In this document: in pieces, positions 6,424 through 13,116 of the stretch
How positions within the stretch are numbered: position 1 is the first letter of the stretch
Layout of the letters: every line of letters starts with the position of its first letter
From: Candidatus Bathyarchaeota archaeon
Lineage (GTDB): Archaea > Thermoproteota > Bathyarchaeia > Bathyarchaeales > Bathycorpusculaceae
Assembly: GCA_018396615.1 (NCBI GenBank)
Contig: JAGTQT010000014.1
Location: 10,521 to 26,901, forward strand
Direction of reading: 5' to 3'
Length of the DNA stretch: 16,381 nt
Notes under the pieces: model-generated
Told to the model about the DNA's origin: nothing
Databases searched by the model: none
Seen by the model: the letters and a program-made list of their open reading frames with translations, nothing else
Position numbers and translations under genes: made by a program

Positions 6424-6897
6424 TTATCGTCTTTGTCTCTCCCGCCTAAGGAAGTCACCTATATCAGACACGTTTTTGACAGCAACACCAGCCACGCCGT
6501 CCTTGAGATCATGTAATATTCTTCCAAAGCCTAAACAATCACCATGCTTACTCATAACCAACGTGTGTACTCCTCTCTTCGTAGATCCTTTCACTTTCAA
6601 TATGTTCTTTCCAAAGATATCTCTTCCGCAGATAAAAAGCCATTCTGCCCTCTCTGTGATTGTAATCTGGTTTGCTTTTCCTTCCTCAGCGATAATCCTC
6701 AATAACTCGAAGCTGGGAAAAAATTTGCTTTTTTTAACTTTTCCTAGATATATGCCGGCAAAGTAGAAATTATCCAAAGCAAATGGTTTCAGTTTTTCAT
6801 CCACTAAGAAATAGCGGTTATTTTTCTTCACTATTAGATTTCGCCTTAACTCAAGTTTTGCACCAAATTCTCTTGCAAAGGCTGTTATTTTTTTCAA
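6424..6897 (-). CDS. NIP7-like ribosome biogenesis protein with PUA domain
   Basis: RNA-binding protein of the NIP7 family, which in eukaryotes acts in 60S pre-rRNA processing. It has 157 residues, close to eukaryotic NIP7. The N-terminal alpha/beta domain (about 1-82) contains AGIYLGKVKKSKFFPSFELL, matching the family pattern LGKFTKTHKFRL. The PUA domain (about 84-157) contains AEWLFICGRDIFGKNIL, CLGFGRI and the terminal DIGDFLRRE, corresponding to the DIGEYVRHE tail of human NIP7. It starts at TTG (6897) with GGTGG about 8 nt upstream, 2 bp after the stop of the RNA methyltransferase gene, so the two are almost certainly co-translated. NIP7 with a NOP2-family methyltransferase suggests a shared rRNA target (inference). 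Confidence 0.88.
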   Translation of the reverse strand: MKKITAFAREFGAKLELRRNLIVKKNNRYFLVDEKLKPFALDNFYFAGIYLGKVKKSKFFPSFELLRIIAEEGKANQITITERAEWLFICGRDIFGKNILKVKGSTKRGVHTLVMSKHGDCLGFGRILHDLKDGVAGVAVKNVSDIGDFLRRERQRR

Positions 6898-6899
6898 GG

Positions 6900-7784
6900 C
6901 TAACCACCTTTACGAAACTTGCATATGAAAAATCCCTGTGTTTGACCAGGCCAGATTCTCCTGCAGTTTTCCACTGAGCGATGCAGCTTTTTCCCAAAAA
7001 TCTCTGTTAACCCTTTTTCTCCATAGCATTCGATATCTTCCACCTGCAGATGCAGATTCCTCACAGCCCAGTCAACATTCATCTCGTCTTCTTCGGGTTC
7101 AAGTGAACATGTTGCATAGATGATTTCTCCATCATTTTTTAACGAGCCGGCTGCCTTTGCAAGGATTTCCCTTTGAATACCAGCATTTGCCTTAATATCC
7201 TTTAGACTTCTTTTTGCAAACCAGTTGTTGTCTGCTGCAAAATTTCCTGAACAAGGCACATCTAGGAGTATTCGGTCAAACTTTACCCCTAACTCGGCAA
7301 CACGCCTTGCATCCATTTGATAGACTACCGTGTTCCTTATACGACATCGTTCCAAATGATTAGCTAGGGCAGCTAACTTTGATCTCTCAATATCTAAAGC
7401 AACAATGACGCCGCTGTTGTGCATAAGATCAGCTAATTGAACGGTTTTTCCTCCAGGAGCCGCGCACGAGTCAAGCACGATTTTGTCTTTTAAATTGGTA
7501 AAAAGTGAAACTGGGATTTGAGCGGCAGCTTCCTGGATTGAGTACATCCCTAGAAGATATTCAGTTGTTGCGCCCGGGGATAATTTCGCTTGGGAAATCC
7601 AGTAGCCTTTTTCTAGGAAAGAAATCTTTTCAAGTTTTATTCCTCGTGACTGGAGTCTTTTAACGGTTTCTTCGTCGTCTACGACGTTTGTAGAGTTTAT
7701 TCTGATAGCTTGCTTAAGCTTGACATCTGAAGGTTTCCAACCGAGCTTTTCGTAACGGCGTAAGAAAAATTCCTTTCCCGACAT
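6900..7784 (-). CDS. NOL1/NOP2/Sun-family RNA (cytosine-5) methyltransferase
   Basis: SAM-dependent enzyme making 5-methylcytosine in rRNA or tRNA. It has 294 residues, a compact form without a PUA or NusB domain. The small N-terminal domain (about 1-95) is followed by the Rossmann catalytic domain. SAM motif I is DSCAAPGGKT (105-114); motif II is ALDIERSKL; motif IV is DVPCSG with C178 (release cysteine of the family); motif VI is ATCSLEPEEDE with C226 (nucleophile of the family). The C-terminal QTQGFFICKFRKGG is typical. The ATG at 7784 has a short or absent leader after a TATA-like box. The next gene supplies a PUA protein, probably as a partner. rRNA is the likelier substrate given NIP7, but tRNA cannot be excluded. 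Confidence 0.94.
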   Translation of the reverse strand: MSGKEFFLRRYEKLGWKPSDVKLKQAIRINSTNVVDDEETVKRLQSRGIKLEKISFLEKGYWISQAKLSPGATTEYLLGMYSIQEAAAQIPVSLFTNLKDKIVLDSCAAPGGKTVQLADLMHNSGVIVALDIERSKLAALANHLERCRIRNTVVYQMDARRVAELGVKFDRILLDVPCSGNFAADNNWFAKRSLKDIKANAGIQREILAKAAGSLKNDGEIIYATCSLEPEEDEMNVDWAVRNLHLQVEDIECYGEKGLTEIFGKKLHRSVENCRRIWPGQTQGFFICKFRKGG

Positions 7785-7808
7785 TTACCTTAAAGTTTAA
7801 TAATGGTC

Positions 7809-7816
7809 AATAAAAA
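7809..7816 (-). promoter_or_regulatory. TATA-like box before the RNA methyltransferase gene
   Basis: On the minus strand GGGTTTTTATTGACC contains TTTTTATT about 25-32 bp before the ATG at 7784. This predicts a leaderless or nearly leaderless transcript. It lies in the 60-bp gap after the ATPase gene. Confidence 0.5.
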
Positions 7817-7844
7817 CCCTTAGCCTCTATTTTTAGTCATGTCG

Positions 7845-10577
7845 CTACTTCGTAAGCTTCCGCGCAAGAAACTTTCTTACTTCTTCTGCAAAAACTACGG
7901 CGCAGCCTACCAAAACCAAGTATGCCCAATCAAGTATCTCTAAAGGTGCGGTGCCGAATAGGCTTTGCATCAACGGAAAATAGACAATAATGGTCAGTAC
8001 TGATATTTGGCTTGCTAATCCTATCAAAATCCACTTGTTGCTTCTAAAGCTTGTTTTGAAGAGGGACACCTTGCTTGTTCTGCAAGCCAGAAGGTTGCCC
8101 ATTTGAGCCACGACTATACCTGCAAAAGTCATGGTTGTTCCCTTAGCATAGGTGAAACTGTCTAAAGGTTGGGTGGCTCCAAGATGCCAGCCACCACTCG
8201 ACCAGACTCCTAAGCAGCCTATCATTGCCCCTGTCGCGGTTATTGCACCTATGTAGAGCGAGCGCAAGAATACTTTTGCGTTGAAAAGTCGCTCTCGAAT
8301 GCTGCGTGGGGGCTCCTCCATTAGTCCGGCTTCGGAGGGTTCTCGGCTTAACGCAAGTGAGGGAATAACGTCTATGCCTAGGTCAATGGCTAAAACTTGC
8401 ACGACAAGCAATGGAAGAGGTATGTCGAGCAAGGCATAAAGCACGTAGGGGATCAGTTGCGCCCAATTGTGGGAGAAAACGTAAACTATAAACTTTCTTA
8501 GATTTTCATAGATTGTTCTTCCAGATTCTACGGCTTTGATTATCGAAGCAAAGCTGTCGTCAAGGAGAACCATGTCTGCGGCTTCTCTTGCCACGTCTGT
8601 CCCAGAAAGACCCATTGCAATGCCTATGTCTGCCTCTCGAAGCGAAGGTGCATCGTTTGCGCCGTCTCCGGTGACAGCAACGATTTCGCCATTTTGCTTT
8701 AGAGCTTTCACTATTCGAAGCTTCTGTTCAGGGGAAACTCTGGCGAATATGACGTTTCCATTTTTAACTTCTTCAGAAATCTGCCGGTCATCCATCGTAT
8801 CCAAATCAACTCCCCGAATCAGCCGGCAATGCTCTGGCTCAATTATGCCTGCTTCTTCAGCTATCGCCTTCGCAGTGGGACCATAGTCGCCAGTTATTAT
8901 AACAGTCCTTATTCCAGCCTTCTTCGCGGTCTCCACAGCTTCCTTCACTTCTGGACGGAGAGGATCTTTCATCGCCGCCAAACCAACAAAAACCATGTCT
9001 TTCTCAATACTTTTTTCGTAAACAGCTTTCTCGTCTGGCAACTCCTTGTAGGCTACAGCAATTATACGCAATCCTTCATCTGCAAAATCTCGAAGCTTCG
9101 CCTCTGTAGCACGTAAAAGCTCTCCAGTAAGCTCAACGACACCGTCTGCGCTTAACATTTTGGAGCATATGGAGAGTATGCTTCTTGGGGCGCCTTTAGC
9201 GTAAGCATAAATTTCTTCCTTAGACTTGTGGATTGTTACCATTCTTTTTCGTTTAGAATCAAATGGAATAACCTGAACAGTAGGCTTTTGCGCATATAGG
9301 CTTTGCAAGTTAAGCCCGTACTTCAGCGCAGCTACAAGCAAAGCCCCATCAGTTGGGTCTCCAACAATGCTCCATGACCTGTTTCTGTCTGTTGGAGGCT
9401 CAACTTTTGCACCGTTGCAGAGCACAGATATTTCTAGAAGCCTTTCAACGGCTTGCGCCTCACCCTTTTTCAATTTTTTCTGACCAATCGTAAATTCGCC
9501 TACCGGCTCATAGCCGATGCCGGAAACCTCTACAACCTTGTTTGCTGTCCAAATCTTTTTTACAGTCATCTCTCCTTTAGTGATCGTTCCTGTCTTGTCG
9601 GTACAGATAACTGTGACGCTGCCGAGCGTCTGCACAGACGAAAGCTTCTTGACGAGAACGTTTTCCTTAGCCATATTCAAGACATTTATTGCAAGTGCGC
9701 TTGACACGGTGACCTGTAATCCTTCGGGGACGCATGCAACCATAACCCCTATCATGAAAAGCACGCTGCTAAACAGGTCTAGATGAAGCCAAATCAGGCT
9801 TGCCAGGAAGAACACAATTCCCACAGTAATTGCCAAAACAAAATCATATTTCGCTGCATGAACTATTTCTTTCTGAAGCGGACTTGGCTCGTCAACTATT
9901 TCCTGCGTTAGCCCAGCGATTTTTCCAAACTTCGTATTCATACCCGTGCTTATGACAACTGCCTTTCCCTGCCCTTTAGCCACGCTTGTACTCATAAAAA
10001 CAAGGTTGGGCACATCTAGATATGTTGAATCAACAACTATGACAGGCTTATCTGTTCTCGGCTGCGGCTCGGATTCCCCTGTCAAAGGAACATTGTTCGT
10101 CCAAAGGTCGAACGCCTCAACAAGCCTGGCATCTGCCGGAACACGGTCACCTTCACCTAAAACTATGACATCGCCGGGAACAAGCTGTTTAACAGGAACC
10201 TTCTTAAGCTCACCATCCCGCATGACCTTAGCATATTCAGGCATCCAGCTTTTCAGAGTCTGCATCGCTTTTTCTGCTCGCCATTCTTGGAACATACTGA
10301 AAACAGCGTTAACCAGTACCACAAGCAGAATAACGATGCTTAATTCCACCACACCACTAACTGCGGCAAGCAAGCTGGCAAAAAGCAGTAGCACACTAAA
10401 CAAGTCTCTAAGATGATTGGTGAACTTGTATATAGGATGTTTTTGTTTTTTCTCAACAAGCAGGTTAAACCCGTATCGTGTCAGCCTTTTCTCAGCTTCA
10501 GCGCTTGTCAACCCTAATGGAGAAGTGTCTAAAGCCTTAAAAACTTCATCAGCGTTCAGACAAACAATCTCTTCCAT
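7845..10577 (-). CDS. P2-type cation-transporting ATPase, Na,K-ATPase (P2C)-like
   Basis: Membrane pump coupling ATP hydrolysis to cation export or exchange. It has 910 residues, complete. Order: cation-ATPase N-terminal domain (about 5-70); membrane pair (about 60-95); actuator domain with LTGESE (TGES 166-169); TM4 with VPEGL (284-287); phosphorylation site CTDKTGT (D327); nucleotide-binding KGAP (461-464); hinge VTGDGANDAP (TGDG 636-639); C-terminal membrane helices (about 695-900). TM5/TM6 read FSHNWAQLIPY, IPLPL and AIDLGIDVIPSLALSREP, much closer to Na,K-/H,K-ATPase than to SERCA. D732 and D736 align with the two TM6 aspartates, but Q707 stands where Na,K-ATPase has a Glu in TM5. No beta-subunit gene is next to it. 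The ATG at 10577 has GGAGAAGTGA upstream. The transported ion (Na+, K+, H+ or Ca2+) cannot be settled from sequence. Confidence 0.95.
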   Translation of the reverse strand: MEEIVCLNADEVFKALDTSPLGLTSAEAEKRLTRYGFNLLVEKKQKHPIYKFTNHLRDLFSVLLLFASLLAAVSGVVELSIVILLVVLVNAVFSMFQEWRAEKAMQTLKSWMPEYAKVMRDGELKKVPVKQLVPGDVIVLGEGDRVPADARLVEAFDLWTNNVPLTGESEPQPRTDKPVIVVDSTYLDVPNLVFMSTSVAKGQGKAVVISTGMNTKFGKIAGLTQEIVDEPSPLQKEIVHAAKYDFVLAITVGIVFFLASLIWLHLDLFSSVLFMIGVMVACVPEGLQVTVSSALAINVLNMAKENVLVKKLSSVQTLGSVTVICTDKTGTITKGEMTVKKIWTANKVVEVSGIGYEPVGEFTIGQKKLKKGEAQAVERLLEISVLCNGAKVEPPTDRNRSWSIVGDPTDGALLVAALKYGLNLQSLYAQKPTVQVIPFDSKRKRMVTIHKSKEEIYAYAKGAPRSILSICSKMLSADGVVELTGELLRATEAKLRDFADEGLRIIAVAYKELPDEKAVYEKSIEKDMVFVGLAAMKDPLRPEVKEAVETAKKAGIRTVIITGDYGPTAKAIAEEAGIIEPEHCRLIRGVDLDTMDDRQISEEVKNGNVIFARVSPEQKLRIVKALKQNGEIVAVTGDGANDAPSLREADIGIAMGLSGTDVAREAADMVLLDDSFASIIKAVESGRTIYENLRKFIVYVFSHNWAQLIPYVLYALLDIPLPLLVVQVLAIDLGIDVIPSLALSREPSEAGLMEEPPRSIRERLFNAKVFLRSLYIGAITATGAMIGCLGVWSSGGWHLGATQPLDSFTYAKGTTMTFAGIVVAQMGNLLACRTSKVSLFKTSFRSNKWILIGLASQISVLTIIVYFPLMQSLFGTAPLEILDWAYLVLVGCAVVFAEEVRKFLARKLTK

Positions 10578-10610
10578 AAATTCACTTCTCCAAAAGCTGT
10601 CAACAGCAAG

Positions 10611-10709
10611 CTATAATCCAAGTTTCGAAGGATCTTTTACACTGTCAGCTGACCAAACATTATTCGCAACGAGTTTCTTGTAGATCACATGCCCTTGGAA
10701 ACAATGCAT
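10611..10709 (-). CDS. Possible 32-residue leader peptide upstream of the cation ATPase
   Basis: A short frame opens at an ATG at 10709 and ends at TAG 10611-10613. It starts MHCFQGHVIYKK and ends KDPSKLGL, a mixed, protein-like composition rather than a low-complexity one. A stop codon lies just upstream in frame, so it is not the tail of a larger intact gene. TATA-like AT-rich sequence at about 10725-10735 is centred about 22 nt before the ATG, which would make the mRNA leaderless. The ATPase ATG follows its stop after 33 bp with a good Shine-Dalgarno. It has no membrane segment. It could be a real small protein, a regulatory upstream ORF, or a remnant of a lost gene; I do not recognise it. 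Confidence 0.4.
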   Translation of the reverse strand: MHCFQGHVIYKKLVANNVWSADSVKDPSKLGL

Positions 10710-10724
10710 CCTTTTTCAGCTTCT

Positions 10725-10735
10725 TTTTAAATTAT
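10725..10735 (-). promoter_or_regulatory. Candidate TATA box for the leader ORF and cation ATPase
   Basis: ATAATTTAAAAA on the minus strand is the best TATA-like element upstream of the ATPase gene. It predicts a start at or within a few bases of the small ORF's ATG at 10709. A weaker alternative, ATTATAGC near 10609-10616, would give an ATPase transcript without the small ORF. The rest of 10710-10823 shows nothing coding that I can support. Confidence 0.45.
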
Positions 10736-10823
10736 TCAACTTGGTGTTATCTAAATGCTAACTTTTCGCCAACAAAATGAAGTAAGCCTAGATTTAAAGC
10801 AATCGGACTCGCGAAGTTGGCAA

Positions 10824-10831
10824 ACTTTAAA
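10824..10831 (+). promoter_or_regulatory. TATA box for the PUA/ASCH-like gene
   Basis: AACTTTAAATC contains TTTAAAT about 36-43 bp before the ATG at 10867, the expected distance for an archaeal promoter with a leader of roughly 10-15 nt. It faces away from the ATPase promoter, so the 157 bp between the 5' ends of the two transcripts hold divergent promoters. Confidence 0.55.
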
Positions 10832-10866
10832 TCTTAAAGAAGAAGAGACAGTGAAAAACGAGACGA

Positions 10867-11319
10867 ATGTCTAACCGAAGATACGCCTTCGTAATGATGA
10901 TTCAAAACAAGTATTGGCAAAAATTCCTTCAAAGGAGTCTAGATGGGTTTGAGATTCATTCCTACGTGAGAAGAGGGTTTGCCGGCCCTAGCTTAACCTC
11001 AGTGCTTTTGTTTTATGTAGCCAAACCTATCGGCGAACTAGCCGGTTACGCCGAGTTTGTTGAAAGAAGCGCTGGCAAAGTTGATGAAATCTGGAGAAAG
11101 CATGGCGTCGAGTCTGTTTTGGGGTCAAAGGAACAATATGATGCCTTACTCAGAGGAGCAAAGAATGTTTCTTTCATAAGGTTCAAAAATCTTCGCAAAG
11201 CGAAAGATCCCTTGCCTTTAAGGAACTTGCTTATGATGCTTGGCAAGAAGAGATTGTCAAGGGCTGGTTTCTACCTTGGTAGAGAGGAAGCTGAAAAACT
11301 TGTTGCCTTAATGGATTAA
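10867..11319 (+). CDS. PUA/ASCH-like domain protein (resembles archaeal DUF365)
   Basis: Uncharacterised archaeal protein of 150 residues. The pattern of an early basic segment (EIHSYVRRGF), a beta-rich core SVLLFYVAKPIGELAGYAEF (about 45-64), then FIRFKNLRKAKDPLP and a C-terminal GFYLGREEAEKLVALM fits the PUA/ASCH-like fold, and I think it belongs to the DUF365 group, but this is from memory of the pattern only. Proteins of this fold usually bind RNA or modified nucleotides; no catalytic motif is visible. The start is ATG at 10867, with GTGA about 12 nt upstream, which is a weak ribosome-binding site. It is single, transcribed opposite to its neighbours on both sides, and converges with the metallo-hydrolase gene. 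Confidence 0.75.
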   Translation: MSNRRYAFVMMIQNKYWQKFLQRSLDGFEIHSYVRRGFAGPSLTSVLLFYVAKPIGELAGYAEFVERSAGKVDEIWRKHGVESVLGSKEQYDALLRGAKNVSFIRFKNLRKAKDPLPLRNLLMMLGKKRLSRAGFYLGREEAEKLVALMD

Positions 11320-11379
11320 AAAGCAAGTTTGTTGTGGCGACCTTTTTGTTTGAATATGGCTGTAATAGGGCTGTCCGTC

Positions 11380-11395
11380 CCCATACCCAAATGGG
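11380..11395. repeat. Small hairpin in convergent intergenic region
   Basis: CCCAT and ATGGG form a 5-bp perfect stem around ACCCAA within the 120-bp gap between two convergent genes (10867-11319 and 11440-12417). It could assist termination. The adjacent GGTTCAAGT resembles a tRNA T-loop, but the flanking bases do not pair and no tRNA can be folded here. I see no gene in the gap. Confidence 0.25.
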
Positions 11396-11439
11396 TTCAA
11401 GTACTGAGCTTATATCCGCTTGCTTATATTCGTTCAAAA

Positions 11440-12417
11440 TCAGAATTGATAGAGGGTTCCTACGCTATTCCATACGAAAGCTTGAGGTAGTGCTTTGGCG
11501 ATTGCAAAGGCGCCTTTCCATCCTGTGCAATGCGAAGGCGAAACCAATGCTGGCTTCAGTTCTTTCAGTTTTTCCGCTGTTTTTTCTATCGCTTGCTCAT
11601 AATCCTTTCCAGCAAGGTGAAAACCTCCTAGTATAGCGCAAATGGTATCTGTCTTCGTAAGTTCTTTTGCGTATAATATTGTGTTAATGATGCCAGCGTG
11701 CGCACAACCTGACACCACGACTAAACCTTTTTGCTTGACATTGACTATTAACGCTCTGTCATCCCAGACCCATGGGTCAGGTTGCCATCGACCATTAATA
11801 AAAACGCGTTGCTGAGGATAACCCTTCTCAAAGTCTGTTATTCGAGGAATTTCTCCCGTAACTAATACTGTATCTTCTGCGAGTAAGTATGGCTGTTTTG
11901 TTTTAACAAACTTGGCGGGTTTAACTTGATTTTCTTCGGGGAATTTTGGATATTTTCTTATGCTCCCATCTGGGTTGGCTACGCCCCTTGTTTTGAACAT
12001 GTCCTCATGCACAATGACAGGCAAGTCTTTCCTGCTAATCACTTTGACTGTTTTCTGCAAGCCGCCGAAATGATCGTAATGTCCATGTGACAGTGCGATA
12101 GCCTCAATTTGTGTTAGGTCTAATCCCATTCTTTTTGCATTATCTACAACGCTTGTCCTGCCTAGTCCTGTGTCAAAGAGAACACAGCAGGATTTTTCAT
12201 CTACAAAAGTGCGAATTAGCATGGAAAACCCGTGCTCTGCAAATGGATACTTAAAGTGTTTTTTAATCCATTCTTCTCCTAAACGTTTCGTTATCCATTT
12301 TCGAACTTGTTCAACATCTCTTCTTTCAACTGAGGATACAAAATCAACAGAGTTGTCAACCAAGCTTACGATTTCTACGCTATCAACTTCTCTAAGCGAG
12401 ACACGATTACTATTCAT
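11440..12417 (-). CDS. Metallo-beta-lactamase-fold hydrolase (COG1237-like, dihydropterin ribofuranosyl-aminobenzene phosphate synthase family)
   Basis: Binuclear metal enzyme of 325 residues. Metal-site motifs are visible: SHGHYDHFGG (H111, H113, D115, H116), SGCAHAG (H240), GGFHL (H267) and SPSHCTGW (H296, C297). The N-terminal AEHGFSMLI and FDTGLG match the family that includes the methanogen enzyme annotated as 7,8-dihydropterin-6-methyl-4-(beta-D-ribofuranosyl)-aminobenzene-5'-phosphate synthase (MJ0301-like), linked to methanopterin-type cofactors. Many members are annotated by similarity only, so the exact reaction is uncertain. The start is ATG at 12417 with GGTGA 8 nt upstream. It follows the Lrp-type regulator gene by 36 bp on the same strand, so the two are probably one operon divergent from the NifX/Mrp cluster. 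Confidence 0.88.
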   Translation of the reverse strand: MNSNRVSLREVDSVEIVSLVDNSVDFVSSVERRDVEQVRKWITKRLGEEWIKKHFKYPFAEHGFSMLIRTFVDEKSCCVLFDTGLGRTSVVDNAKRMGLDLTQIEAIALSHGHYDHFGGLQKTVKVISRKDLPVIVHEDMFKTRGVANPDGSIRKYPKFPEENQVKPAKFVKTKQPYLLAEDTVLVTGEIPRITDFEKGYPQQRVFINGRWQPDPWVWDDRALIVNVKQKGLVVVSGCAHAGIINTILYAKELTKTDTICAILGGFHLAGKDYEQAIEKTAEKLKELKPALVSPSHCTGWKGAFAIAKALPQAFVWNSVGTLYQF

Positions 12418-12453
12418 TTCAACTCACCGTAGAGCCTCACATTTTTGCTTTGT

Positions 12454-13023
12454 TTAAAGTATGCCTCTATAATAGGTTGTGGCGGGACATCCGACGCATT
12501 TTTCCTTTTTATATCTGTTGCAAGTGATGCAATCAACATTGCAGGGCGTGTGGGTCATCCCTTTGCGCGCGAGATATTCTCTGACGGGTAAAAACTGTGA
12601 ATAGTGAATGTTGCCGATTGGGTAAAATTCGGATCTTCGTATTCCTTCGCTGCTTCTTAAAGAGCATTTCTCTACGGATATGCTTTCCAGAGTATCTCGG
12701 TCTTCTGCTATCACGACGGCAATTATGTTGAAGCCGCCCATTGCAGTAAAGATGTGAACTACACGCGGACAGTTTTTGAATCTGTCAAGAAGCCTTTGCA
12801 TTGCCTCAGAGCTTTCTATTTCAATGAGCACAACAGCTGCTTGAAGGTTCAACTCTTCTACATTGACCAACGCCGAAATCTTTACAATGCCTTTCTCAAA
12901 GAGTTTAGCTACTCTTTTCTTTACTCCCATGTTTGAAAGGCCAGTAATCTTTCCCAACTCTTCAAGTGTTGTTCGTCCGTCAAGCTGAAGCTGGGAGATT
13001 ATTTTTCTGTCTATGTCGTCCAA
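12454..13023 (-). CDS. Lrp/AsnC-family transcriptional regulator with five-cysteine C-terminal tail
   Basis: DNA-binding regulator of 189 residues, longer than the usual 145-160. The N-terminal winged HTH (about 1-50) begins DDIDRKIISQLQLDGRTTLEEL; the recognition helix is in LSNMGVKKRVAKL. A RAM-like effector/dimer domain follows (about 60-135: AAVVLIEIESSE, VVHIFTAMGGFNIIAVVIAE). The C-terminal extension (about 155-189) carries C161, C165, C168, C176 and C179 in the pattern Cx3Cx2Cx7Cx2CP, ending TTYYRG. This looks like a metal or Fe-S site and would make the protein a metal or redox sensor (inference). The start is TTG at 13023, where DDIDRKI is the normal Lrp N-terminus, with GTGA 9 nt upstream. 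It is divergent from the Mrp/NifX operon and likely controls it and itself. Confidence 0.9.
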   Translation of the reverse strand: MDDIDRKIISQLQLDGRTTLEELGKITGLSNMGVKKRVAKLFEKGIVKISALVNVEELNLQAAVVLIEIESSEAMQRLLDRFKNCPRVVHIFTAMGGFNIIAVVIAEDRDTLESISVEKCSLRSSEGIRRSEFYPIGNIHYSQFLPVREYLARKGMTHTPCNVDCITCNRYKKEKCVGCPATTYYRGIL

Positions 13024-13054
13024 ATCTTCGTCACTGAGTTTATTTTTTTAAACA

Positions 13055-13075
13055 TAAACTATTTAATATGGTTTA
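13055..13075. promoter_or_regulatory. Imperfect palindrome over divergent TATA boxes (candidate operator)
   Basis: Within the 93-bp divergent gap, TAAAC at 13055 and GTTTA ending at 13075 form the arms of a 21-bp imperfect palindrome (pairs 1-5 perfect, then one G-T, then two more). Its core TATTTAATA reads as a TATA box on both strands: about 50 bp before the Mrp ATG (13117) and about 40 bp before the regulator TTG (13023). The half-site AAACTATTT recurs at 13082-13090, 26 bp away. This layout suits autoregulation by the Lrp-type protein; binding is inference. Confidence 0.5.
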
Positions 13076-13116
13076 CGTATCAAACTATTTTCAACACAAG
13101 CTGGTGACCAACAGTA

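Noticed and set aside
8536..10416. Several long plus-strand open frames opposite the P-type ATPase
   Set aside because: They are antisense shadows of a well-supported gene, without motifs or ribosome-binding sites.
11365..11415. tRNA-like GGTTCAAGT segment in the convergent gap
   Set aside because: The bases around the T-loop-like motif do not form a 5-bp stem, there is no acceptor stem or anticodon arm, and no CCA-like end.
13055..13075. Reading the AT-rich palindrome as a replication origin element
   Set aside because: No orc1/cdc6 gene or repeated origin-recognition boxes nearby; its overlap with divergent TATA boxes explains it better.
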